Source: Flavobacterium aquiphilum (GTDB taxonomy: Bacteria; Bacteroidota; Bacteroidia; Flavobacteriales; Flavobacteriaceae). From it: a stretch of 64,000 nucleotides of DNA. The stretch spans positions 4,588,001 through 4,652,000 of the forward strand of contig NZ_CP114288.1 of the NCBI RefSeq assembly GCF_027111335.1. The letters run 5' to 3'. The position numbers and the translations under genes were made by a program. The notes under the pieces are model-generated. The model saw only the letters and a program-made list of their open reading frames with translations, was not told where the DNA came from and did not search any database. The first letter of the stretch is position 1; each line of letters starts with the position of its first letter. Shown piece after piece: positions 16,608-25,137 of the stretch.

Positions 16608-17540
16608 ATGAAATTTTTTAAATTCCTTTTTATTATTCTTTCTTTGAATTCGTTTGCTACATTTAGTCAAGCAATATCAAATGGCTCCACTTTGACAGTT
16701 ACAGATTTGACCGGAAGTTACGTTTATTATGAACACAATATCAGTTTATCTGGCGCATTCGTAAGTGCTTTAGGTTCAGGCGCACCTTTAAATACTCCGG
16801 TTATAATTAAAATAACTTCAAATGGTACTAGTATTAGTCCTTATTTTATTACTGGTGACTTAAATGGGACCTGTGACACTTTTTTAAGTGGAAGTATGAA
16901 CTCTACTAACAATCAATTTACAACAACTTTGAGTTGTTCAGGCTCAATAGCTGAAGGTTATGCAAATGGCATACGTTTTAACATCCCAATAAAATGTGCA
17001 ACTGATGGTGGAAGTACCGGAACTGATTGCATAGAATATAACATTTATACTTCTTGCGATCTTTATTGCATTTCCTTCTCTCTTCAGTCAAATAATGAAT
17101 TATGTAGAAAAAAAAATTATACCGCAGTAATAAATTTTACTGATCATACATCAACTACAATAAATGTAAATTTTGCGTCAAATAATACAATATTCTGCTT
17201 CCCAAAAGCTATCAGCACTTTAGGTTCCTCAACTTTTTCGAATTGTAACTGCGGAGTTAGTCAGTTACTAAAACAGTCAACTAATTCAAAAAAAACAGAC
17301 TTAACAGAGGGACAAGAAATAATTATTTCGCCTAATCCAACAAATTCAATAATTAAATTTTCAGGAGCAAATTTAGACAAATACAATGTTTCTATATTTG
17401 ATGCGAATGGAAAAATAATTATAAAAAACTCAAAAATTAATAGCGAAATTAGTCTAGAGAAACAAACAAAAGGTATTTACATTTACATTATTGAAGGCGA
17501 AAATGGATTTAGACAAGAAGGTAAAATACTTAAAGAATAA
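16608..17540 (+). CDS. Secreted protein with T9SS type A sorting domain
   Basis: A Sec signal peptide is evident (MKFFKFLFIILSLNSFATFS, cleavage near residue 21). Residues about 25-220 are a Ser/Thr/Asn- and Cys-rich domain with many cysteines (GDLNGTCDTF, TTLSCSG, CDLYCISF, FSNCNCG) that I do not recognise. The C-terminal 75 residues are a type IX secretion sorting domain: IISPNPTNSIIKFSGAN, YNVSIFDANGKII and QTKGIYIYIIEG. The protein should therefore be exported to the cell surface or medium by the gliding/T9SS machinery. The gene is alone, in AT-rich DNA, with a strong terminator downstream. Confidence 0.88.
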   Translation: MKFFKFLFIILSLNSFATFSQAISNGSTLTVTDLTGSYVYYEHNISLSGAFVSALGSGAPLNTPVIIKITSNGTSISPYFITGDLNGTCDTFLSGSMNSTNNQFTTTLSCSGSIAEGYANGIRFNIPIKCATDGGSTGTDCIEYNIYTSCDLYCISFSLQSNNELCRKKNYTAVINFTDHTSTTINVNFASNNTIFCFPKAISTLGSSTFSNCNCGVSQLLKQSTNSKKTDLTEGQEIIISPNPTNSIIKFSGANLDKYNVSIFDANGKIIIKNSKINSEISLEKQTKGIYIYIIEGENGFRQEGKILKE

Positions 17541-17561
17541 TTGAAATAGTAAGTTATTTTT

Positions 17562-17604
17562 ATAAGAGTTTCTGGCAATGCAAGAAACTCTTATTTATTT
17601 TTAA
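17562..17604 (+). terminator. Intrinsic terminator after the T9SS-sorted protein gene
   Basis: ATAAGAGTTTCT (17562-17573) and AGAAACTCTTAT (17583-17594) pair perfectly over 12 bases, followed by a T-rich run. The remaining bases up to 17881 show no gene or clear signal. Confidence 0.88.
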
Positions 17605-17881
17605 TACAAATTATAGAATAAAACTAAAACAATACCAACAATCACTCTCCACAAAGTCACCCTACCTTGCGGATCTCAGAATGTTACTAAAATCATCCAT
17701 AAAAGAATGGCATTGTCTATATTTATTCTATTTTTAGTCAACTAGGTTGTAGTTGCTTGAGGAAAATACCAACTAGAGCTTATCCTTTTAACTGTATAAC
17801 TTTTCCTCTTATTATTAAAATTTTTAAGTATTTTTGAAAAAATACAACAAAAGGTTTTTTTTATAACAAATACCAAAATTA

Positions 17882-18241
17882 ATGGAAATAGCTGCTAAAA
17901 TTTTAATAGGACTAATTGCTTTAGAGCATTTTTACTTTTTGTATTTTGAAATGTTTGCTTGGGAGACCATAGGCAAAAAAACGTTTAAATCTTTACCCGA
18001 ACATTTATTCAAACCGACAAAAGGTTTAGCCGCCAATCAAGGGCTTTACAATGGTTTTTTAGCCTCGGGCTTAATCTGGACATTTTTTATTTCAGATGTA
18101 ATTTGGTCCAAAAACATAGCACTTTTTTTCTTGATTTGTGTTGTAGTTGCCGGAGTTTATGGAGCAATAAGCGTTAGCAAAAAAATATTTTTCGTTCAAG
18201 CTTTACCTGCTATTTTAGCGATAATTTCTTTAATGAGCTAA
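17882..18241 (+). CDS. DUF1304 family small membrane protein
   Basis: The 119-residue protein has four hydrophobic segments and the DUF1304 landmarks: AAKILIGLIALEHFYFLYFEM at the start (the His and the FEMFAW segment are typical), ANQGLYNGFLASGLIW in the middle, and VVVAGVYGAISVSKKIF then FVQALPAILAIISL at the end. It should be an inner-membrane protein of four helices. Its function is not known to me. It is monocistronic and followed by a palindromic repeat element. Confidence 0.88.
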   Translation: MEIAAKILIGLIALEHFYFLYFEMFAWETIGKKTFKSLPEHLFKPTKGLAANQGLYNGFLASGLIWTFFISDVIWSKNIALFFLICVVVAGVYGAISVSKKIFFVQALPAILAIISLMS

Positions 18242-18265
18242 GTCAATTTAATGAATAACATTTTT

Positions 18266-18487
18266 ATTAAAATCCGTTAGGCGAAATTTAAAATAAATAA
18301 AAAATGAACCACATAGAGAAACATAGATTTATAATTAATTGTCCTAGAATAAATAGATAATAGCACTATTTTTCACATAGATTGACTATGTGAAAAATAA
18401 AATGCCTATCAAATTCTTTTAAACACTAGAAAATTCTATGTTTCTATGTGGTTAAAAATAATTTCGCCCAACGGGTTATTAAAATTA
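18266..18487. repeat. MITE-like palindromic element of about 220 bases
   Basis: The left arm (TTAAAATCCGTTAGGCGAAA then GAACCACATAGAGAAACATA) is mirrored by the right arm (TTCTATGTTTCTATGTGGTT then ATTTCGCCCAACGGGTTATT). A central hairpin TTTTTCACATAG / CTATGTGAAAAA lies at 18369-18396. There is no transposase. Confidence 0.75.
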
Positions 18488-18643
18488 TTTTCTTTTCTTT
18501 TAATTCCAAATTTGTACTTTAGATCTTCATCAAAGCCTACGGCCTGTCTCTTGCTCCCGCAAGGCACACACTCGATACAAGAGAACGCTGTGCATAATGA
18601 TATGACTATAACTAACCCATAAAAGACATCAACAGACGTGTAA

Positions 18644-19228
18644 ATGACAGAAAAAATAGTTGAATACATAGAGAAATTTGTAAAACTGACAGACAAAGAA
18701 AAACAGCTGATTGGTTCTTGCTTCAAAGAAGTAAAAATCAAAAAGCGACAATTCATTGTCCAACCCAATTTTACGGCAAAATACAGACACTATGTTTACA
18801 AAGGTGCATTTAGAGCATACGTTACGGCTGACGACGGACAAGAGCACACCATTAACTTTGCCATAGATGATTGGTGGATTACGGATTACAACAGTTATAT
18901 TTTTCAGCAGCCGGCGACAATGTTTGTAGTTGCGCTTGAAGACAGCATCATTTTGCAAATTGACTTCGAAACTGAACAAGAAATTAAAAGACAAAACCAC
19001 AAGTTTGAGACCTTTTTTAGGATAATTGCAGAACGTGGACTTGCATTTCAACAGCGCAGAATAATTTCAAATCTTACACAAACAGCGGAAGAACGTTATG
19101 AAAATTACGTTTCAAAATATCCTCAAATAGTTCAAAGAGTGCCTCAATATGCTTTGGCTTCGTTTTTAGGAATGACAACCGAATTCTTGTCAAGAATTAG
19201 AAACAAAAGGATTTCCAAAAAAAGTTGA
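18644..19228 (+). CDS. Crp/Fnr family transcriptional regulator
   Basis: The 194-residue protein has the cyclic nucleotide-binding beta-barrel (about 10-125; KKRQFIVQPNFTAKYRHYVYKGAFRAYV is its first part) and a C-terminal helix-turn-helix (RVPQYALASFLGMTTEFLSRIRNKR). The barrel lacks an obvious cAMP phosphate-binding cassette (no RxS motif), as in many Bacteroidota members, so the signal is unknown. It heads a same-strand block with an AhpD-like gene and an SDR gene. A TGTCA-N4-TGACA inverted repeat in the next intergenic region has the length of an Fnr-type site and could be its target. Confidence 0.88.
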   Translation: MTEKIVEYIEKFVKLTDKEKQLIGSCFKEVKIKKRQFIVQPNFTAKYRHYVYKGAFRAYVTADDGQEHTINFAIDDWWITDYNSYIFQQPATMFVVALEDSIILQIDFETEQEIKRQNHKFETFFRIIAERGLAFQQRRIISNLTQTAEERYENYVSKYPQIVQRVPQYALASFLGMTTEFLSRIRNKRISKKS

Positions 19229-19294
19229 ACTACATCAACCAAATTTCCTAAACTACTTCATTTTTAATCGTTGTAAGTCGTCTCATTTTTGCAA

Positions 19295-19308
19295 TGTCAA
19301 TAATGACA
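19295..19308. promoter_or_regulatory. Candidate Crp/Fnr-family operator
   Basis: TGTCA-ATAA-TGACA is a perfect 14-base inverted repeat, the same 5-4-5 architecture as Fnr sites. It lies 26 bases before the AhpD-like start and just downstream of a Crp/Fnr-type regulator gene. The link is an inference. Confidence 0.45.
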
Positions 19309-19333
19309 AACAACAATTTTAAATAAAAGTAAA

Positions 19334-19882
19334 ATGTCAACATTACAAAAAAGAACTTTCACCGTTCCTACAAGATCACAAGTATCTGCAAACAATCAAG
19401 CAATTTTTGATAACCTACAAAAAGGTATAGGTTTTGTCCCGAATCTGTATGCCTACTATGCAAAAAATGAAACGGCACTGGATGACTATCTTACTTTACA
19501 AAATCGAAAGAGTACTTTACGAGCCAAAGAAAGAGAAGTGATTAACTTGGTAACGAGCCAAATTAACGACTGTCGTTACTGCCAATCGGCACACACAGCA
19601 TTAGGAAAAATGAATGGTTTTACAGATGAACAAATCGTTGAAATTCGTAAAGGTTCAGCATCGTTTGACAGCAAGTTAGACGCATTAGTAAAGTTTGCGG
19701 CATCAGCAGTTGAAAATCGAGGCAGAGCAACCGAAGAAAGTAAGGAAGCCTTTTTTGCAGCAGGATATGATGAAGCCAATATGATTGATGTGGTAATGGT
19801 TATTGGCGACAAAATAACGAGCAACTACCTACACAACCTCACTGGATTTGAAATTGATTTTCCTTTGGCTCAACTCCTTTAA
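19334..19882 (+). CDS. Carboxymuconolactone decarboxylase/AhpD-like peroxidase family protein
   Basis: The 182-residue protein has the AhpD fold core: LRAKEREVINLVTSQINDCRYCQSAHTALGK at about 68-98. The active-site pair is Cys79-x-x-Cys82 and the conserved His lies three residues later (CRYCQSAH). The N-terminal half (GFVPNLYAYYAKNETALDDY) is typical of the uncharacterised peroxidase-related subgroup. It probably reduces peroxides or acts as a disulfide reductase. The next gene, an SDR, starts 17 bases after its stop, so they are likely co-transcribed under the upstream Crp-like regulator. Confidence 0.9.
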   Translation: MSTLQKRTFTVPTRSQVSANNQAIFDNLQKGIGFVPNLYAYYAKNETALDDYLTLQNRKSTLRAKEREVINLVTSQINDCRYCQSAHTALGKMNGFTDEQIVEIRKGSASFDSKLDALVKFAASAVENRGRATEESKEAFFAAGYDEANMIDVVMVIGDKITSNYLHNLTGFEIDFPLAQLL

Positions 19883-19899
19883 TCTTAAAAAAACATTTA

Positions 19900-20724
19900 A
19901 TGAAAATTTGGTTCATCACAGGAATTTCAAGCGGTTTGGGCAAAGCACTTGCCCAAACCGTTATTGACAAAGGCGATTTTGTCATTGGTACATTTCGTAA
20001 TCAATCACAGACAGACAGTTTTAACAAACAACACAAAGACAAAGCACTTGCATTGACTTTGGATATTACAAACCCCAACGAAATTGAAAAGGCAGTTAAA
20101 CTTGTAACTGAAAAGTTTGGACAAATTGACGTACTTGTAAATAATGCCGGTTATGGACTTGCTGGTGCTATTGAAGAAACAAGCACAGAAGAAACAAGGG
20201 CCGTTTTTGAAGCCAATTTCTTTGGTGCTTTAAAAATAACACAGTCTTTCTTGTCTCTTTTCAGAAATCAAAAAAGCGGGCACATCATTCAAATTTCTTC
20301 GCACGGTGGCTTTAAAGCCTTTGCCGGTTTTGGAGTTTACAACGCAAGCAAATTTGCGTTAGAAGGTTTTAGTGAAGCATTGGCACAAGAACTTGCACCA
20401 CTTGGAATTAAGGTAACGATTGTAGAACCCGGCCCTTTCAGAACCAACTTTGCGGGAAGCGGTTTCAAAATTGTTGAACAAACAATTGCTGACTACGATA
20501 CAACGGCGGCTGTGTTTAGAGAAAAGATAAAAAGTGTGGATGGCAAACAAGAAGGCGACCCAAAAAAAGCGTCCAAAGCCATTTATGACATCACCAATTC
20601 ACTTACGCCTCCTTTGCGCCTACCCCTCGGAAAAATCGCTTTACTTTCATTGACTAGCAAATTGGAAAGCGTTAAAACTGACCTTGAAAATTTTAAGGAC
20701 ATCGCAGAAAGTGTAGTTTTTTGA
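19900..20724 (+). CDS. Short-chain dehydrogenase/reductase (SDR)
   Basis: The 274-residue classical SDR has the cofactor motif TGISSGLGKALA (about 7-18), the VNNAGYG structural motif, and the catalytic Ser (ISSHGGFKAF) with Tyr-x-x-x-Lys (YNASKFALEG). The Arg in GTFRN after the second strand suggests NADP(H) preference. The substrate is unknown. It follows the AhpD-like gene by 17 bases. Its DNA and that of the two genes before it look slightly unlike the surroundings (for example frequent GAC Asp codons), which may point to transfer, though this is a weak impression. Confidence 0.9.
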   Translation: MKIWFITGISSGLGKALAQTVIDKGDFVIGTFRNQSQTDSFNKQHKDKALALTLDITNPNEIEKAVKLVTEKFGQIDVLVNNAGYGLAGAIEETSTEETRAVFEANFFGALKITQSFLSLFRNQKSGHIIQISSHGGFKAFAGFGVYNASKFALEGFSEALAQELAPLGIKVTIVEPGPFRTNFAGSGFKIVEQTIADYDTTAAVFREKIKSVDGKQEGDPKKASKAIYDITNSLTPPLRLPLGKIALLSLTSKLESVKTDLENFKDIAESVVF

Positions 20725-20847
20725 AGGTGAGCAAAAGCATATAACTTCGTCGGGTAAAAGGCTTCACACGATAGTCCCTCCGGATTGGCAATTTTGTGGA
20801 TTACTGGAATCTAAGAAAAATCATTATGAAAAACTAAACCTATAAAC

Positions 20848-20955
20848 TAGCCCTGATAGTAGTGGAAATCCTTGTGAACCGGGGTTCGGTACAAGAGATT
20901 GTAGTGAAAAGCGGGACAACTGTTGATGAAATATCAAAAATTTCTGCTCCTTAAA
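20848..20955 (+). repeat. Dispersed structured element, copy 3
   Basis: It shows TAGCCCTGATAGTAGTGG, AAATCCTTGTGAACC with the stem to GGTACAAGAGATTG, then TAGTGAAAAGCGGGA and TTTCTGCTCC. It sits between the SDR gene and the convergent HAD gene. Confidence 0.82.
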
Positions 20956-20970
20956 AAAATCAAACTCCAA

Positions 20971-21630
20971 TTAACTGTTCAATAATTCCAAAATCTTGTC
21001 CACATTTACATCGCTGTAATCGTTGATATAGAAGTTGCATGGTGGCAATTGTTCTTTGGTATGCGAGCTCAAAACGCCTACCACTTTCATTCCGGCATTT
21101 AGAGCCGCTGTAACCCCCGAAAAAGAATCTTCGAAAACCACACAGTTGGATGGGGAAACACCTACACGTTCTGCCGATTTTAGATACACTTCCGGATTGG
21201 GTTTATGTTGTTGTACGTCTTGACTTGCCATCATCGAATCCATTTTATCTTCGATTTTTAAGGCATTAATAATCAAATCGAGATTCGCACGCGGAGCCGA
21301 TGTCGCAACGGCGGTTTTGAAACCACGGGATTTAAGTTGCTCCAAAAACGCTAGATAATGCGGAATGGTTTCTACTTTGTCTTTATAAATTTCACGAAAC
21401 ATCGATTCTTTTTCGTCTTCCAATTGTTTGAGTTCTTCTCCGGAAATGGGACGCTTAAAGAAATACGTCATGATATAACCATTGTGTTTTCCGTACATAT
21501 GATCCTCAAATTCTTGTTGGGTGTGAGGAATTTGGTACTTGTCGAAGAATGCTTCAAAAGCTTTGCCATGATCCGGATTGGTGTGGCAGATTACACCATC
21601 CATATCAAAAATTACACATTGCTGCTTCAT
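20971..21630 (-). CDS. HAD-superfamily hydrolase, beta-phosphoglucomutase-like
   Basis: I choose the ATG at 21628-21630 (219 residues, MKQQCVIFDMDGVICHTNPD); the longer frame adds 25 residues with no family similarity. The motifs are nucleophile Asp in FDMDGV (about residues 8-13), motif II Ser/Thr in TAVATSAPRAN, and motif III/IV in KPNPEVYLKSAERVGV and VVFEDSFSGVTAALNAGM. The four-helix cap is of the beta-phosphoglucomutase/phosphatase subclass. It may be a sugar-phosphate phosphatase or mutase; sequence alone does not decide. It is monocistronic. Confidence 0.88.
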   Translation of the reverse strand: MKQQCVIFDMDGVICHTNPDHGKAFEAFFDKYQIPHTQQEFEDHMYGKHNGYIMTYFFKRPISGEELKQLEDEKESMFREIYKDKVETIPHYLAFLEQLKSRGFKTAVATSAPRANLDLIINALKIEDKMDSMMASQDVQQHKPNPEVYLKSAERVGVSPSNCVVFEDSFSGVTAALNAGMKVVGVLSSHTKEQLPPCNFYINDYSDVNVDKILELLNS

Positions 21631-21721
21631 TATATTTGCTATTATTTTAAAAGACCGCAAAGATACAACCATTTGCATTTTCTTGAAGCCTAAATACGGA
21701 AACAAAATTTAATCTCTTTAG

Positions 21722-21846
21722 GTTTAATTCCTCGAAGCTCTGCTTCGGTTTTTTTTGCCACAGATTCACAGATTAAAAAGGATTTCTAAAAATCTCAGGT
21801 TACTATTTTACTAATACCTCTGGGCTCTGCCCTGAGGTAGTTTATT
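21722..21846. repeat. Intergenic repeats with CTCGAAGCTCTGCTTCGG-type hairpins
   Basis: CCTCGAAGCTCTGCTTCGG is followed by a T-run, then GCCACAGATTCACAGATTAA, then ACCTCTGGGCTCTGCCCTGA. The last is a hairpin (CTCTGGG / CCCTGAG). No gene is seen. Confidence 0.55.
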
Positions 21847-21875
21847 TTTTACCGCCCTTGATGAATCTATTTTCA

Positions 21876-21907
21876 TTGACTGCAAAGCAATTCTTTCACT
21901 ATATTTG
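21876..21907 (+). promoter_or_regulatory. Candidate promoter of the FAD monooxygenase gene
   Basis: TTG at 21876-21878 and TATATTTG at 21900-21907 are separated by 21 bases, fitting the Bacteroidota -33/-7 arrangement. The gene starts 49 bases downstream. Confidence 0.6.
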
Positions 21908-21956
21908 ATACACTAAGCTGACCATCTATATAATTTTTGAAGAAACAAGTAGCGAA

Positions 21957-23123
21957 ATGAATCGAAAAACAAATATTGTTATTTTGGGTGCCGGTGTTGG
22001 CGGGTTAACCACTGCAATTGCTTTACGTCAAAAAGGATTTGAAAACATAGCCATTTATGAACAAAGAAAAACGGCAACTACAATTGGTGCGGGCATCATA
22101 CTATGGGCAAATGCAAGCAAAATTCTCGACAAACTGAATTTATTGACTGAAGTACAAAAAATTGGAGGCCAAATAAAACAAATGGAGCGCTGGACTGATA
22201 AAGACGATTTTCTTGGATCCATTAATGTTTCTACGATTGATTCAGCAATTGGTGCTAACAGTTATTCGGTGAGTAGAAAGGAACTTCAAGAAATTTTATT
22301 GAAAAAAACCAACGATCTAAAAATCCCCATTTCTTTTAATCACAAAGCCCTACAACTATCTTGCAAAGACAATAAAGCGACTGTTTTGTTCGACAATGGA
22401 ATTGAAATAAAAACAGATGTCGTGATTGGTGGAGACGGAAGAATGAATTCGGTTGCAAGACAGTATGTCAATGGAGACAACAAGCCTATTTATCAGAATT
22501 TTGTAAACTGGATAGGAATCGTAGAAAGCGACAAACCTATTTTTTCAAAGACCGATACTGTTTTAGATTTTTGGGGTTGCGGAGAACGTTTTGGAATCGT
22601 CCCTATAAATGAATTCAAAGGATATTGGGCTGGCGGTAAATCGTTACCTCTAAATTCAGCTTTTGAAAACGCTAACAATAAAAATGATTTATTGAACTTA
22701 TTTGCTTCGTGGTCTCCAAAAATTGAAAAAATCATTCGGTTAAGCGCTGAAGAAAACATCAAGTATATTGAGGTGTTTGACCACAACCCAATTTCAAAAT
22801 GGCACGAAGATAATGTATGCCTGATTGGGGATTCGGCACATGCCGCATTGCCTACATCCGGACAAGGCGCATGCCAAGCCATAGAAGATGCATGGGAATT
22901 TGCAACCGCTCTGGAAGAAGCAAAAACACAGGAAGAAGCATTTGCAATATTTCAAAAAAACAGACTGAATAAAACAACCGCCATCACAATGGCCGGAAGA
23001 GAATTAGCCAAATCTATATTTAATGAAGATCCCATATTTTGCAGTTTCAGAAATGAAAACGCAAAAAAGACAGATTATAATCTTGCTGCCAAGAATATTG
23101 CCCAATTATGGTCTTTGAAATAA
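21957..23123 (+). CDS. FAD-dependent monooxygenase (PHBH-like group A)
   Basis: The 388-residue protein has the FAD motif ILGAGVGGLTTAIALRQKG (about 9-27), the mid-sequence VIGGDGRMNSVARQYV (DG motif) and the C-terminal GD motif CLIGDSAHAALPTSGQGACQ. This is the aromatic hydroxylase/TetX-like monooxygenase type, which uses NAD(P)H and oxygen. The substrate is unknown; some relatives modify antibiotics or catechol-like compounds. It has its own good promoter and is followed by a GNAT gene after 48 bases. Confidence 0.9.
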   Translation: MNRKTNIVILGAGVGGLTTAIALRQKGFENIAIYEQRKTATTIGAGIILWANASKILDKLNLLTEVQKIGGQIKQMERWTDKDDFLGSINVSTIDSAIGANSYSVSRKELQEILLKKTNDLKIPISFNHKALQLSCKDNKATVLFDNGIEIKTDVVIGGDGRMNSVARQYVNGDNKPIYQNFVNWIGIVESDKPIFSKTDTVLDFWGCGERFGIVPINEFKGYWAGGKSLPLNSAFENANNKNDLLNLFASWSPKIEKIIRLSAEENIKYIEVFDHNPISKWHEDNVCLIGDSAHAALPTSGQGACQAIEDAWEFATALEEAKTQEEAFAIFQKNRLNKTTAITMAGRELAKSIFNEDPIFCSFRNENAKKTDYNLAAKNIAQLWSLK

Positions 23124-23171
23124 AAATGTTTTAGATACTTTTATGAACTAAAAAAACAAACAACCATAAAA

Positions 23172-23684
23172 ATGAATTATTTCTTTAGAAAAGCCACAGC
23201 TTCTGAAATCCCTGCGATATGGGAGATTTTACAACAGGCAATTGCCCGCAGAAAAGAAGACGGCAGCGAACAATGGCAGGACGGTTATCCAAATCCGGAA
23301 GTGGTGCAAAAAGACATTGAAAGAGGAGCTAGCTTTGTTTTGGTCGATGGCGAAACCATTATGGGATATTGCGCCGTATTGATTAACGACGAACCTGAAT
23401 ACGCCAAAATAAAAGGCAAATGGTTATCGAATACTGATTTTGTTGTATTTCACCGCATAGCAATTTCTGAAGCGTATTTAGGTAAAGGGCTCGCCATAGA
23501 AATCATGAAACAGATTGAAGAGTTTGCCCTAAGCAATAACATCTACAGCGTTAAAGCAGACACTAATTTTGACAATATTGCCATGCTAAAAATCTTTGAA
23601 AAACTGGGTTACAGTTATTGTGGCAAAGTATATTTTAGAGGAGGTGAAAGAGAAGCATTTGAAAAATTGCTTATTAAAGAGTAA
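23172..23684 (+). CDS. GNAT-family N-acetyltransferase
   Basis: The 170-residue protein has the GNAT fold: RKATASEIPAIWEILQQAI at the start, the VVFHRIAISEAYLGKGLAIE strand-loop-helix holding the acetyl-CoA pyrophosphate motif (about 95-115, with YLGKGLA as the Q/RxxGxG/A site), and DTNFDNIAMLKIFEKLGY as motif B. The acceptor cannot be told. It lies 48 bases after the monooxygenase gene on the same strand. Confidence 0.9.
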   Translation: MNYFFRKATASEIPAIWEILQQAIARRKEDGSEQWQDGYPNPEVVQKDIERGASFVLVDGETIMGYCAVLINDEPEYAKIKGKWLSNTDFVVFHRIAISEAYLGKGLAIEIMKQIEEFALSNNIYSVKADTNFDNIAMLKIFEKLGYSYCGKVYFRGGEREAFEKLLIKE

Positions 23685-23737
23685 ATAAAACTCATTCAAG
23701 AAAAAAAGCACAACAACGTCAAAGCCCACATCACACC

Positions 23738-24121
23738 ATGCTAACATTCAATAAAACCTATTTCATTTTCACCATCCTGATTTTTTTGGTGGAAGTTTTT
23801 ATTGCCCTTTTTGTAAATGATAGTTTTGTAAGGCCGTATCTCGGGGATGTTTTGGTGGTGATTTTAATCTATTGTTTTATAAAATCGTTTGTAAAATTAC
23901 CTGTTTTGCCTGTTGCCGTTTTTGTGCTGATTTTTGCTTTCACAATTGAATTTCTTCAATTTTTAAATATTGTCGAAAAACTGCATTTGCAACAATCTAA
24001 AATTGCCCGAACCGTCATAGGAACATCCTTCTCATGGATTGACTTACTGACCTATATTATCGGGATTGCCATTGTTATTCTTGCCGAAAAATATTGGCTC
24101 AAGAAAGAAATCAAAGATTAA
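23738..24121 (+). CDS. DUF2809 family membrane protein
   Basis: The 127-residue protein has four hydrophobic segments and the DUF2809 landmarks: YFIFTILIFLVEVFIALFV, FVRPYLGDVLVVILIYCFIK (RxYxGD is typical), FTIEFLQFLNIVEKL and IGTSFSWIDLLTYIIGIAIV. It should lie in the inner membrane. Its function is not known to me. It sits between the GNAT and dehydrogenase genes with gaps of about 53 bases each. Confidence 0.85.
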   Translation: MLTFNKTYFIFTILIFLVEVFIALFVNDSFVRPYLGDVLVVILIYCFIKSFVKLPVLPVAVFVLIFAFTIEFLQFLNIVEKLHLQQSKIARTVIGTSFSWIDLLTYIIGIAIVILAEKYWLKKEIKD

Positions 24122-24174
24122 ATTAATTTTATAAATTAGTTATCGGGTATTTTTTAAATCAATTCCGAAACCAA

Positions 24175-25137
24175 ATGAAAATAACCATACTAGACGATTA
24201 TCAAAACGCAATTGAAAACCTAGACTGTTTTAATTTACTCGAAGGTCAAGACGTTCAAATACTTCATAAAACTGAAAGAGATCCTCAAAAACTTTCCGGA
24301 TTATTAAAAGACTCCGACATAATAGTCCTGACACGGGAAAGAACCGAAATCACTAAGGAGTTGCTTGATTTGTTACCCAATCTAAAACTGATTAGCCAAA
24401 CAGGCAAAATATCCAACCATCTGAATTTAAAAGAATGTACCTCCCATAAAATTGCCGTTGCTGAAGGAATTGGTTCGCCCATTGCCCCAGCCGAATTAAC
24501 ATGGGCATTGCTAATGAATACCATGAGACAAATTCCCCAAGCGATTGAAGCTATGAAAATGGGTAAATGGCAAACGAATATTGGTTCTACAATTCATGGT
24601 AAAACAATTGGTATTTGGGGTTATGGAAAAATAGGTCAAAAGATAGCACAATATGCCAAAGTTTTTGATGCCAAAGTTTTGGTTTGGGGAAGCAAAAACT
24701 CAAGAAACAAGGCCATTGAAGACGGATTTAACAGCGCCAACTCCAAAAAAGAATTCTTTGAAACCGCCGATATTATTACCCTACATTTGCGTTTAAATGA
24801 AGCTACAAACGGTATTGTAAAGGAAAGTGATCTTTTGCAAATGAAAAAAAACTCGATTCTTATCAATACCGCTCGGGCTGAATTGATTGAAAAAGGAGCT
24901 TTAATTTCTGCCTTAAAACAAGGAAAACCAGCCTTCGCAGGATTGGATGTTTATGAAGAAGAACCAATTTATGATTCTAATTTTGAACTGTTTCAAATGA
25001 CCAATGTAGTTTGCACACCGCATTTAGGCTACGTAGAAAAAAACGGTTACGAACTGTATTTTGGAAAAGCATTTGAAAATGTAATCAATTATATAAACGG
25101 AAACCCAACAAATATTGCCAATCCGGAGGTTTTATAA
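24175..25137 (+). CDS. D-2-hydroxyacid dehydrogenase family protein
   Basis: The 320-residue protein has the NAD-binding motif GIWGYGKIGQKIA (about 147-159). The NAD-domain segments ADIITLHLRLNEATNGIV and KKNSILINTARAELIEKGAL, and the catalytic region AGLDVYEEEPI ... TPHLGYVEKNGYE, are also present. Arg and Glu lie at the expected places, with the catalytic His in PHLGY. The family includes phosphoglycerate and hydroxyphenylpyruvate-type dehydrogenases; the substrate is open. Its stop overlaps the convergent moeA stop by six bases, so no terminator separates the two genes. Confidence 0.9.
   Translation: MKITILDDYQNAIENLDCFNLLEGQDVQILHKTERDPQKLSGLLKDSDIIVLTRERTEITKELLDLLPNLKLISQTGKISNHLNLKECTSHKIAVAEGIGSPIAPAELTWALLMNTMRQIPQAIEAMKMGKWQTNIGSTIHGKTIGIWGYGKIGQKIAQYAKVFDAKVLVWGSKNSRNKAIEDGFNSANSKKEFFETADIITLHLRLNEATNGIVKESDLLQMKKNSILINTARAELIEKGALISALKQGKPAFAGLDVYEEEPIYDSNFELFQMTNVVCTPHLGYVEKNGYELYFGKAFENVINYINGNPTNIANPEVL

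Noticed and set aside
18500..18640. Possible integron attC-like site before the Crp-type gene
   Set aside because: Short GC-rich words such as CCTACGGCCTGTCTCTTGC looked suggestive, but I could not find paired attC arms or an integrase.
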